Source: JADJLQ01 sp034439915 (GTDB taxonomy: Bacteria > Bacteroidota > Bacteroidia > Chitinophagales > Saprospiraceae). From it: 48,364 nt of DNA. Positions 33,456 to 41,255 of this stretch are shown here, piece after piece. The stretch is from NCBI GenBank assembly GCA_034439915.1, contig JAWXBI010000006.1, forward strand, positions 1-48,364, in the 5' to 3' direction. The translations under genes and the position numbers were made by a program. How positions within the stretch are numbered: position 1 is the stretch's first letter; each line of letters starts with the position of its first letter. The notes beneath the pieces are model-generated. The model was given only the letters and a program-made list of their open reading frames with translations. It was not told where the DNA came from and did not search any database.

Positions 33456-34546
33456 TGCGAATTATTACGATTGTTTTTTTACTGATTAGTTCATACAGCT
33501 GGTCTCAATCCGATCTGAAAACCCGGTTAACTGCTGTGCTCGATAAGGAATGGGAAAAGAATCAATTCAGCGGGGTACTCCTCGTAGCTCAGACCGGGAA
33601 GCCCCTGGTCTATCATGCGACGGGTTATCGCAATTTTGAAAAAAAAATAAAACTAAAAAAAACAGATCTGTTTGAATTGGCTTCCGTTTCGAAACAATTT
33701 ACGTCCATGCTGATCATGAAACTGGAATCCGAAGGACGGATCCGGTATGAAGACACGCTCGGAAAGTATATCCCCGGGCTACCTTATCATCAGATTACCA
33801 TCCGGCATTTACTTACGCATACCAGTGGTTTGCCGGATTATCAGGCTATCATGGATGCCTACTGGGACAAATCCAGGATTGCCGGCAATGCCGATGCCAT
33901 CGACTACCTCAAACGATACCCTCAGGTCATCCATTTTCGGCCGGGTGAAAATTATCAATACAGTAATACCGGTTATTTATTATTGGCCAGCATAGTGGAA
34001 GCCGTCACCGGACAGGATTTTATTGACCTGGTACACCAGTGGATCTTCAAGCCGCTCAGCATGAAAAATGCCGGGTTCAGGACCCCTGAATCCAGAAAAC
34101 AAATAAAGAACTTTGCCCGCGGCCATATCTATGAAGGAGAAAAAAAACAATATACCGACGCGGATTCTTTCCCCTCCTCCAATTACACTATTTGGCTTGG
34201 TCATCGCAAAGGGCCTGGCAGGATCAGTGCTTCTGCGGAAGATTTATTAAAATGGGACCAGGCGTTGTACACCGATAAAATAATTAATCCATCCGGGTTA
34301 AAACCTGCATTTACTCCTTATACCCTGACCAATGGAAGAGTGTCAAATTATGGTTTTGGCTGGGTGATCAATCCTGCTTCTGGACTTGGCCTGTTGGTGC
34401 ACCACAGTGGGGACAACCCCGGTTACCGCACGCACATCATGCGATATGTGGACAAGGGGTACACGGTCATCCTTTTAAATAATAATTCGAATGAACGTAT
34501 GGAAGCTATATTAGGTCAGGTCGAGAGTATATTGATGAAACAATAA
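33455..34546 (+). CDS. serine beta-lactamase-like hydrolase (class C fold)
   Basis: A signal peptide (MRIITIVFLLISSYSWSQ) is followed by a beta-lactamase/D-Ala carboxypeptidase fold. The active-site SxxK is S77-V-S-K80 (LASVSKQFTS), the YxN motif is in YQYSNTGYLL, and the third box is HHSGDNPGY (HSG). The region IRHLLTHTSGLPDY is typical of the family. The 363 residues suit an exported esterase/peptidase; a resistance role is not indicated. It overlaps the PAP2-like gene by one base and probably shares its transcript with E1. Confidence 0.88.
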   Translation: MRIITIVFLLISSYSWSQSDLKTRLTAVLDKEWEKNQFSGVLLVAQTGKPLVYHATGYRNFEKKIKLKKTDLFELASVSKQFTSMLIMKLESEGRIRYEDTLGKYIPGLPYHQITIRHLLTHTSGLPDYQAIMDAYWDKSRIAGNADAIDYLKRYPQVIHFRPGENYQYSNTGYLLLASIVEAVTGQDFIDLVHQWIFKPLSMKNAGFRTPESRKQIKNFARGHIYEGEKKQYTDADSFPSSNYTIWLGHRKGPGRISASAEDLLKWDQALYTDKIINPSGLKPAFTPYTLTNGRVSNYGFGWVINPASGLGLLVHHSGDNPGYRTHIMRYVDKGYTVILLNNNSNERMEAILGQVESILMKQ

Positions 34547-34570
34547 AAAGCCATTAACTAAAATTGTTGT

Positions 34571-37048
34571 TTACCACCTGATCAGTTTTTTCGTAAGCGC
34601 AGCACCATTTTGTAGCCTGCACGTAAACAAATATATTCCGGGCGTTGGGTTGGGGTCTGAATATTCTAGGGTAATAGGAGATGCGTGATATCGGATGGAT
34701 TTTTGCCAGACTGATTTTCCGGAAAGCGTATGGATGGATAAATCAAGGGTTTGAATTGACTCTGAAGAGATGCTTATCTGAAGGGTATTATGAAATGGAT
34801 TTGGGGTCGTTTCAATGCTTATATGGGGTTTTTCCTTGGTTTGTTGGTTTACGGGTAATTCCAGGACATAACTGAATAACCCACGGCCATAACTGGCGGC
34901 AATCAATTTACGGGTAGGAGGATGAAAATCAAGACTGGTCATGACCATCAGCGGAAGTTCATTCCCTAAGATTTCCCAGTTTTTTCCATTGTTATAGGAA
35001 CGCCACACACCACCGTCTGTAGCAACGATAATATGTCCTGATAAAGCAGGGTCTGCCACCAATTTATTACAAGGGATAGGGGGTAAGCCTTTAGAAATAT
35101 CGCTCCAGTTGGACCCGTTATTTTCAGATACAAAGACATGGGGCATCGATTCATTGTACCGGTACCCGGAAAGCGTGAGATAGACCCTGTTTTTTATTAA
35201 GGGGTCAGCGGTGACAGAAGTAATCCAGCGTTCCGGTAACCCGGCCTGAATCGGCATCCAGTTACCCCCTCCATTAAGCGTGACCCATACCTGGCCCACA
35301 TCAGTCCCGCAATAAATGATTTGAGGGTCCACCGGTGATACGGCAATACAGGTGATTGTTCCATACGTTCTTGAGTTGGTTTCTGCAGTTAAAGCAGGAG
35401 ATATCGATGACCAGGTGACTGCTTTATCCTTGGATCGGTATAACCGATGGGTACCCAAAAACAAAGTCGACGAATTGCCAGGGTGAAACACTACAGGTGT
35501 ATTCCAGTTTTTTCTGTCGGTCCCGTCTATACCGATTAAGGCATAGCTAAAGCCTTGACCTCCATCTGTACTGCGGACAAAGACGCCATACTGTGATTCG
35601 GTATAAACATTCTGGTTGTTTTGCGGATCAACCAGGCATACAAACCCATCCCCACTCCAAATGGTTTGCCACTGGCTTACTCCACTTGTCAGTGTCCGGA
35701 TACTGCTATTGTCCTGGGTTCCGCCATAGAGGCGCTCCGGTTGGGAATAATCTATATGACAGGTATAAAACTGAGTGATGGGGAGATTATTGATTTTGTT
35801 CCAATTGTCGCCATAGTTGCTGCTGGAATAGAGCCCGCCGTCATTACCCAATAGCAGGCGACTGGGATTTACCGGGTCGATATAAAGGGCATGTTGGTCC
35901 ACATGCACATCTTCGGAAAAATTTTCCGTCATGGCATTAAACTGGTTACCCCCATCCACAGACTTATACCCTGATAAACCCAGGGCATAAACTATCTGCG
36001 CATTATCCGGGGCAACATAAATTTTCCCAAACCACCAGCCAAATGTAGCCACATCGATGCGGGCATTGGTCTTACTCCACTGGTCACCGGCATTTACCGA
36101 TTTATAGATACCCAGAAAATCGCCACTTTCATCCATATAATAAGCAAAGACAATATTGGGTGAGGACGGCGCAAGAGCTAATCCTATTCGCCCTAGGTTT
36201 GATCCCGTCGGTAAACCCTGACTCAGTTTAACCCAGACTTTACCCCCGTCAAAGCTACGGTAAACTCCGCATGCTGTCCCCCCATAGTCGATGCCGGAAG
36301 GTTTGCGGGATCTTTCCCACAAGGCGGCATAGAGGGTATCCGGGTGGCGGGTATCCATAATAAGGTCAATCGCCCCTACTGAATCAGAGTGGAATAAGAC
36401 TTGTTGCCAGTTTGAACCCCCATTGGTGCTTTTATAAATTCCGCGTTGATTATTTTTTCCAAACAGTCTTCCCATAGCGGCTACATACACGACCTCCTGA
36501 TTTTTAGGGTGGAATAAAACTTTAGGAATGCTGCCGGAAAATTCCAAACCCAGCGGTGTCCAGGTTGCCCCGCCATCCAAAGTTTTAAACACCCCATTCC
36601 CTTCGTAGGACATCGAACCTCCACCCCCATTTGCTTCTCCCGTACCCACGAGTAAGTGATTAGAATTGGTGGGGTTCAATGCCATATCGCCTATAGACAA
36701 CAATGGGTTTTGATCAAAAATGGGGATCCACGAGCTGCCCCCGTTTAAAGATTTAAATACCCCTCCTGAAGCGGCCCCGACATAGATAGTACCTGGTGAT
36801 GTACCAACGGCTTCAACATCGGTGATCCTGCCCCCGATATTGGTCGGTCCTTCAAATTTCCACGATTGCGGAGCATTGCGGGTAAAACGGGGAGGGTGGC
36901 GGATAATTTCATTTAAAGATTGGTGATAAAAAGCCTGAGGGATAGAATCATAAGGAAATGCCCGTTGTGCATAAAACCAATCGGAAGGCCTTTCTGCCGG
37001 AACATGGATGAGGCTTACATAAAAAAAGATCAACCAATACCAGGTCAT
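34571..37048 (-). CDS. BNR/sortilin-like beta-propeller protein with T9SS C-terminal sorting domain
   Basis: A large exported protein (825 residues) with repeated propeller blades marked by GGSSWIPI, NGGSNWQQV, DGGKVWVKLSQGLP and similar Asp-box segments (S/T-x-D-x-G-x-T/S-W). Seven or more are present, giving one or two propellers like sortilin/Vps10 glycosidase-like proteins. The last 80 residues (from about 745) form a type IX sorting domain: TPNPFHNTLQISISSES, LDLSIHTLSGKSVWQ, NPTPGIYLFTCRLQNG and KKLIRW. It should be secreted or surface-attached through the T9SS encoded at 9116-15018. Its ATG overlaps the lpxD stop by 4 bases. Confidence 0.88.
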   Translation of the reverse strand: MTWYWLIFFYVSLIHVPAERPSDWFYAQRAFPYDSIPQAFYHQSLNEIIRHPPRFTRNAPQSWKFEGPTNIGGRITDVEAVGTSPGTIYVGAASGGVFKSLNGGSSWIPIFDQNPLLSIGDMALNPTNSNHLLVGTGEANGGGGSMSYEGNGVFKTLDGGATWTPLGLEFSGSIPKVLFHPKNQEVVYVAAMGRLFGKNNQRGIYKSTNGGSNWQQVLFHSDSVGAIDLIMDTRHPDTLYAALWERSRKPSGIDYGGTACGVYRSFDGGKVWVKLSQGLPTGSNLGRIGLALAPSSPNIVFAYYMDESGDFLGIYKSVNAGDQWSKTNARIDVATFGWWFGKIYVAPDNAQIVYALGLSGYKSVDGGNQFNAMTENFSEDVHVDQHALYIDPVNPSRLLLGNDGGLYSSSNYGDNWNKINNLPITQFYTCHIDYSQPERLYGGTQDNSSIRTLTSGVSQWQTIWSGDGFVCLVDPQNNQNVYTESQYGVFVRSTDGGQGFSYALIGIDGTDRKNWNTPVVFHPGNSSTLFLGTHRLYRSKDKAVTWSSISPALTAETNSRTYGTITCIAVSPVDPQIIYCGTDVGQVWVTLNGGGNWMPIQAGLPERWITSVTADPLIKNRVYLTLSGYRYNESMPHVFVSENNGSNWSDISKGLPPIPCNKLVADPALSGHIIVATDGGVWRSYNNGKNWEILGNELPLMVMTSLDFHPPTRKLIAASYGRGLFSYVLELPVNQQTKEKPHISIETTPNPFHNTLQISISSESIQTLDLSIHTLSGKSVWQKSIRYHASPITLEYSDPNPTPGIYLFTCRLQNGAALTKKLIRW

Positions 37049-37974
37049 GAACGTTCTTTGGTTTTATCCGTGACCATCCTCAGGGTAGCCAGTTGTTTGT
37101 AAGCCTCCCGCACAGGCAGGGCGGGAACACCAAAGTAGGTATTATCACCCGCCAGGTCTTTGGAGACGCCGGTTTTAGCCAGGAGAATAGCACGGTCACC
37201 GATGGTTATATTTTGTGCGATACCCACTTGTCCATAAACGATTACCTCATCACCTAACGTAACTTTGCCACCTAAAGCAGCCTGGGCTGCTAGGAGGCAA
37301 TTTTTGCCAATTACAGCTCCATGACCAATGTGGACCTGACAATCGAGTTTAGTTCCTTCCCCAATTACCGTTTCACCGCTGACACCCCGAACAATGGTCG
37401 TAGCGGCTCCGACTTCCACCCTGTCTTTTATAACTACTTTTCCAATGGATCTCCAGGCAGTATATTCCTGGTTTTCTTTGTGGTAATAAAATGCATCACT
37501 TCCTATGACACATCCGGGTTGTATCATCACCTCTTCACCGATCTCCGTATAACTCCCGATATAGGTATTGGCCTGTATGATGGTGCGGGCTCCAATCCTA
37601 GCAAATGGTGCAATGATCACTCCAGGCTCAATCACCGCGGAAGGATCAATATGGGCCAAAGAAGAAATAGCCTCCGTGCAATATATGCTGGGCCTGAAAT
37701 GCCAGGCCAAAAAATTATAGGCGTCAAAGGGCTGTGTGTGATACAATAAAATCTTATCCGCCGGCGGGTCCATTTTTTTATTGATCAGAATAGCGGAGGC
37801 CGCCGATTGCAGGCTTTTCTGGAAATACTTTTCATTGTCGACGAACATCAAATCACCGGGCTCAACTTTATGTATTTCATTCATTCCGGATAAAAGGGTA
37901 TCCCCAGATCCTATTAATTCAGCTCCACACAAATCAGCTAATTCAGAAACAGTATACTGCCGGGGAAATTTCAT
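37045..37974 (-). CDS. lpxD: UDP-3-O-acylglucosamine N-acyltransferase (LpxD-like)
   Basis: Adds the N-linked acyl chain to UDP-3-O-acylglucosamine in lipid A synthesis. The N-terminal uridine-binding domain is followed by a left-handed parallel beta-helix (hexapeptide repeats, about residues 105-290). Landmarks: IGSDAFYYHKENQ, then RGVSGETVIGEGTKLDCQVHIGH, where His 218 corresponds to the catalytic His, and AAQAALGGKVTLGD. At 309 residues it is shorter than the usual 340, missing mainly C-terminal helices. A TATCTTTG element lies 9 bases before the ATG. A second LpxD paralogue may exist elsewhere, so the exact acyl role is inference. Confidence 0.87.
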   Translation of the reverse strand: MKFPRQYTVSELADLCGAELIGSGDTLLSGMNEIHKVEPGDLMFVDNEKYFQKSLQSAASAILINKKMDPPADKILLYHTQPFDAYNFLAWHFRPSIYCTEAISSLAHIDPSAVIEPGVIIAPFARIGARTIIQANTYIGSYTEIGEEVMIQPGCVIGSDAFYYHKENQEYTAWRSIGKVVIKDRVEVGAATTIVRGVSGETVIGEGTKLDCQVHIGHGAVIGKNCLLAAQAALGGKVTLGDEVIVYGQVGIAQNITIGDRAILLAKTGVSKDLAGDNTYFGVPALPVREAYKQLATLRMVTDKTKERS

Positions 37975-37982
37975 ACAGAGTT

Positions 37983-37990
37983 CAAAGATA
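37983..37990 (-). promoter_or_regulatory. putative lpxD -7 element TATCTTTG
   Basis: Exact TAnnTTTG match on the minus strand, 9 bases before the lpxD ATG at 37974. The -33 region is weak. Confidence 0.45.
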
Positions 37991-38034
37991 GGTAGGAATT
38001 GGTAGCTAATAGTTAGGATTGAGGGATGAGGGAT

Positions 38035-38330
38035 TTACCCTTGACCCTTGACCCTTGACCAGCGAAGCGTTGACCCGTTGACCCTTTGACCCTTTGACCC
38101 TTGACCCTTTGACCCTTGACCCTTTGACCCTTTGACCCTTGACCCTTTGACCCTTGACCTTGACCCTTGACCTTGACCAGCGAAGCGTTGACCCTTTGAC
38201 CCTTGACCTTGACCCTTGACCTTGACCAGCGAAGCGTTGACCCTTTGACCCTTGACCCCTTGACCCTTGACCCTTTGACCCTTTGACCCTTGACCCTGGA
38301 CCAGCGAAGCGTTGACCATTGACCATTGAT
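38035..38330. repeat. degenerate TTGACCC tandem tract with four GCGAAGC hairpin words
   Basis: Almost the whole gap between lpxD and polA is built from 6-8 base units (CCTTGA, CCCTTGA, CCCTTTGA). Four AGCGAAGCG inserts interrupt the units at 38061, 38179, 38228 and 38303. The strand shown is C-rich; the other is G-rich (GGGTCAA). It stops exactly at the polA stop codon (38331). It looks like a slippage-driven minisatellite rather than coding sequence; open frames crossing it are low-complexity and discounted. Confidence 0.92.
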
Positions 38331-41117
38331 TCAATGGGCATCCAGCCAATTGTCACCAGTACCCATCTCGACTACGATTGGTACAGCAAGTCCCGGGATA
38401 GCCACTTTCATTTCATGTTCGATTAGCGGTTTTATCGTATCGACTTCAGGCCGATATACATCAAATACCAATTCATCATGCACCTGCAAGGTCATTACGG
38501 AGCGCAAGGATAGTTTTTTTATCCGGTCGTGGATTTTTACCATGGCCACCTTAATCATATCGGCTGCAGAGCCCTGAATAGGGGAATTGATGGCATTGCG
38601 CTCTGCCTGGGCCCTCACCGTGAAGTTTCGTTCATTGATCTCGGGTAGATATCTCCTCCTGCCCAACAACGTTTGGATGTACCCATTTTGTTTGGCAAAG
38701 GTTACGGTATCGATCATGTATTGTTTGATGCCCGGGAACTGGGTAAAATAATTGTCGATAATGTCTTTGGCTTCACCACGCGGTATGTTCAGTGTCTGGC
38801 TCAGACCAAATGCCGATTGGCCGTAGGCGATTCCGAAATTGACAGCTTTAGCCCGCCTCCGCATTTCTTTGTTTACTTCCGCAGCTTGTACATTAAACAC
38901 CTTAGATGCGGTGGCGGTATGGATATCTTCACCGCGGTTAAATGCCTCCATCATATTTGCGTCCTGGCTGATAGCCGCGATAATCCTCAATTCTATTTGT
39001 GAATAATCCGCTGATAAGATGATATGGTCCTTGTCCCTGGGAATAAAAGCTTTGCGGATTTCTTTGCCCCGGTCTGTGCGTATCGGAATATTTTGAAGAT
39101 TGGGACTAATGGAACTCAACCTTCCTGTGGCAGCGATAGTCTGATTAAACGTAGTATGTAATCTTCCGGTCTTGGCATTGATCAATTCCGGAATGGCGTC
39201 AACGTAAGTAGATTTAAGTTTAGCCAACTCCCTGTAGTTGACTATAGCATCGATAATCGGATGGATTTCTGCCAGCTTGGACAGGGTATCTTCATTGGTT
39301 TGATATTGGCCTGTTTTAGTTTTTGGAGCGGCATAGGGAATTTTCATCCTGTCAAATAAAATCTCACCCATTTGTTTTGGAGAATCCAGGTTAAACTGTG
39401 CCCCTGCCATTTGATAAATCTTATCCCTGATCTCCACAAGCTCTTTGCCCAATTGGGAGGAATAATCTGCCAGAAATGACGCGTCGACCTGAACGCCTTC
39501 CCATTCCATATCCTGCAAAGTAGCCACCAAAGGCAGCTCCACTTCATGATACAATTTGGTCAATACTTTTTGGTCCAATAAGGGGTCAAATACTTTTTTA
39601 AAACGCAAGGTGACATCCGCATCTTCTGCGGCATATTCTGCCAGGTCTTTTAAGGGTACTTCGGACATCGATTTTTGTTTTCTGCCCGCTTTGCCAATTA
39701 ATGCTTCGATGGGCACCGGTGTATACTGAAGATAGGTTTCAGCGAGATAATCCATTTTGTGGCGTTGATTGGCATCAATCAGATAATGCGCCACCATCGT
39801 ATCGTAAAACGGCCCCTTGATTTGTACCCCATATTGGCGGATGACATGCCAGTCAAATTTAAGGTTGTGGCCAATTTTTATAATATCCGGATGTTCAAGT
39901 AAAGGCCTGAAAAGCTGCACCAGGGACTTAGCCTGGTCAAAATCGGATGGCACAGGAACAAACCAGGCCTGATGTGCTTTAAAGGAAAAGGACATCCCAA
40001 TCAGGTTGGTATCCATCGAATCCAAACCAGTCGTTTCAGTATCAAAAGCAACCTCGGTTTGTTGAAGCAACAATCTGAGTAATTCGTTTTGTAAACTAAG
40101 GGTATCTGCCATTTTATAATCGTGGTCTGTGTTGGCGATTGTAAATGCAGCCTGGATCCCATCATCCATGGGATCTGATTCTTCGGATGGATCATCAAAT
40201 AAAGTGGGCACCGCTGATGGGCCGGGTTTTCGATTGACACTGAATTCATCGCCGAATAATCTTTTTCCAATAGTCCGGAATTCCAGCTCCGCAAATATAG
40301 GCGCCAGGATTTCCCGGTCAGGGGGGCCGATAGCCAGATCGGATTCATTAAATTCAACCGGGACATCATTAATCACCGTTGCCAGTTTTTTGGATAGGAA
40401 GGCATTGGCCTTACCTTCGATTAGTTTGTCTTTTATTTTTCCTTTTACTTCATCGATCCTTTCGTAAAGGTTTTCTATGGACCCAAATTCTTCCAGCAGC
40501 TTGATCGCCGTCTTTTCCCCGACTCCGCTCACTCCCGGGATATTGTCTACGGCATCCCCCATCAACCCCAATAAATCTATCACCTGCAGCGGGTCATTGA
40601 TCTGAAATTTTAATTTTACCTCTTCAATTCCCAATACCTCTGCAGGTGCTCCTTGTTTACCCGGGCGGTACATTTTTATTTTGTCGGTAACACATTGGGC
40701 GAGGTCTTTGTCCCCGGTCATGATAAATACTTCATGGCCGGCATCAGCCCCCTTTCTTGCCAGGGTCGCTATGACGTCATCCGCCTCATAACCTTCATAT
40801 TCATACAACGGAATATTCATCCCTTTGATGATGTTGCGGATCCATGGGCCGGCATCCTTGATGGGCTGTGGGGTTTCATCCCGATTGGCTTTGTAGTCTG
40901 CAAATTCTTTTTCCCTCAGGGTTTGGGATGGATGGTCAAAGACCACAGCGATATGGCTGGGTTTTTGTTTTTCAAGGATTTCCATCAATGAAATGGTAAA
41001 CCCATATATCGCAGAAGTATTAAAACCTTTAGAGTTGAGGATTGGATTGCGGATGAAAGCGTAATATGCCCTGAATATCAACGCATAAGCATCGAGCAAA
41101 AATAGTTTATGACTCAT
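38331..41117 (-). CDS. polA: DNA polymerase I
   Basis: Replicative-repair polymerase of 928 residues with all three domains. The 5'-3' exonuclease (about 1-290) has FDHPSQTLREKEFADYKANR and GDKDLAQCV. The 3'-5' exonuclease (about 330-520) keeps DTETTGLD and YAAEDAD, so proofreading is likely active. The polymerase carries motif A SADYSQIELRIIA, motif B RRRAKAVNFGIAYGQS and motif C LQVHDELVFDV. The ATG at 41117 gives a standard N-terminus. It stands alone, with the repeat tract immediately after its stop. Confidence 0.97.
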   Translation of the reverse strand: MSHKLFLLDAYALIFRAYYAFIRNPILNSKGFNTSAIYGFTISLMEILEKQKPSHIAVVFDHPSQTLREKEFADYKANRDETPQPIKDAGPWIRNIIKGMNIPLYEYEGYEADDVIATLARKGADAGHEVFIMTGDKDLAQCVTDKIKMYRPGKQGAPAEVLGIEEVKLKFQINDPLQVIDLLGLMGDAVDNIPGVSGVGEKTAIKLLEEFGSIENLYERIDEVKGKIKDKLIEGKANAFLSKKLATVINDVPVEFNESDLAIGPPDREILAPIFAELEFRTIGKRLFGDEFSVNRKPGPSAVPTLFDDPSEESDPMDDGIQAAFTIANTDHDYKMADTLSLQNELLRLLLQQTEVAFDTETTGLDSMDTNLIGMSFSFKAHQAWFVPVPSDFDQAKSLVQLFRPLLEHPDIIKIGHNLKFDWHVIRQYGVQIKGPFYDTMVAHYLIDANQRHKMDYLAETYLQYTPVPIEALIGKAGRKQKSMSEVPLKDLAEYAAEDADVTLRFKKVFDPLLDQKVLTKLYHEVELPLVATLQDMEWEGVQVDASFLADYSSQLGKELVEIRDKIYQMAGAQFNLDSPKQMGEILFDRMKIPYAAPKTKTGQYQTNEDTLSKLAEIHPIIDAIVNYRELAKLKSTYVDAIPELINAKTGRLHTTFNQTIAATGRLSSISPNLQNIPIRTDRGKEIRKAFIPRDKDHIILSADYSQIELRIIAAISQDANMMEAFNRGEDIHTATASKVFNVQAAEVNKEMRRRAKAVNFGIAYGQSAFGLSQTLNIPRGEAKDIIDNYFTQFPGIKQYMIDTVTFAKQNGYIQTLLGRRRYLPEINERNFTVRAQAERNAINSPIQGSAADMIKVAMVKIHDRIKKLSLRSVMTLQVHDELVFDVYRPEVDTIKPLIEHEMKVAIPGLAVPIVVEMGTGDNWLDAH

Positions 41118-41166
41118 GGAGCAATATAGGGAAATTTAACTTTGCCCGAATTTACATTTTGAGGCT

Positions 41167-41193
41167 TTTCCAATGAAAGGGAAACATTGGAAA
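41167..41193. repeat. 9-bp inverted repeat between the cyclase gene and polA
   Basis: TTTCCAATG (41167-41175) and CATTGGAAA (41185-41193) flank 9 bases in the 138-base spacer. There is no T-run on the minus strand, so a terminator is doubtful; a binding-site dyad is possible. Confidence 0.5.
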
Positions 41194-41255
41194 CCCTGTC
41201 TGCAGTTTTGATTTTATGGACACAACGGACCCCTGGATTCAACTAAATGCTGTTA

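Noticed and set aside
34538..34571. AACAAT...ATTGTT hairpin between the serine hydrolase and propeller genes as a terminator
   Set aside because: The stem is short and purely AT apart from one C, with no T-run; support is too weak.
38006..38356. Long minus-strand open frames (about 104-116 residues) of repeated Gly/Ser/Lys/Gln words over the TTGACCC tract
   Set aside because: Their composition follows directly from the tandem repeat in two frames, and the tract is intergenic; no start context or homology supports them.
41137..41144. TAACTTTG as a plus-strand promoter
   Set aside because: It matches the -7 consensus but no plus-strand gene lies downstream, so it is likely chance.
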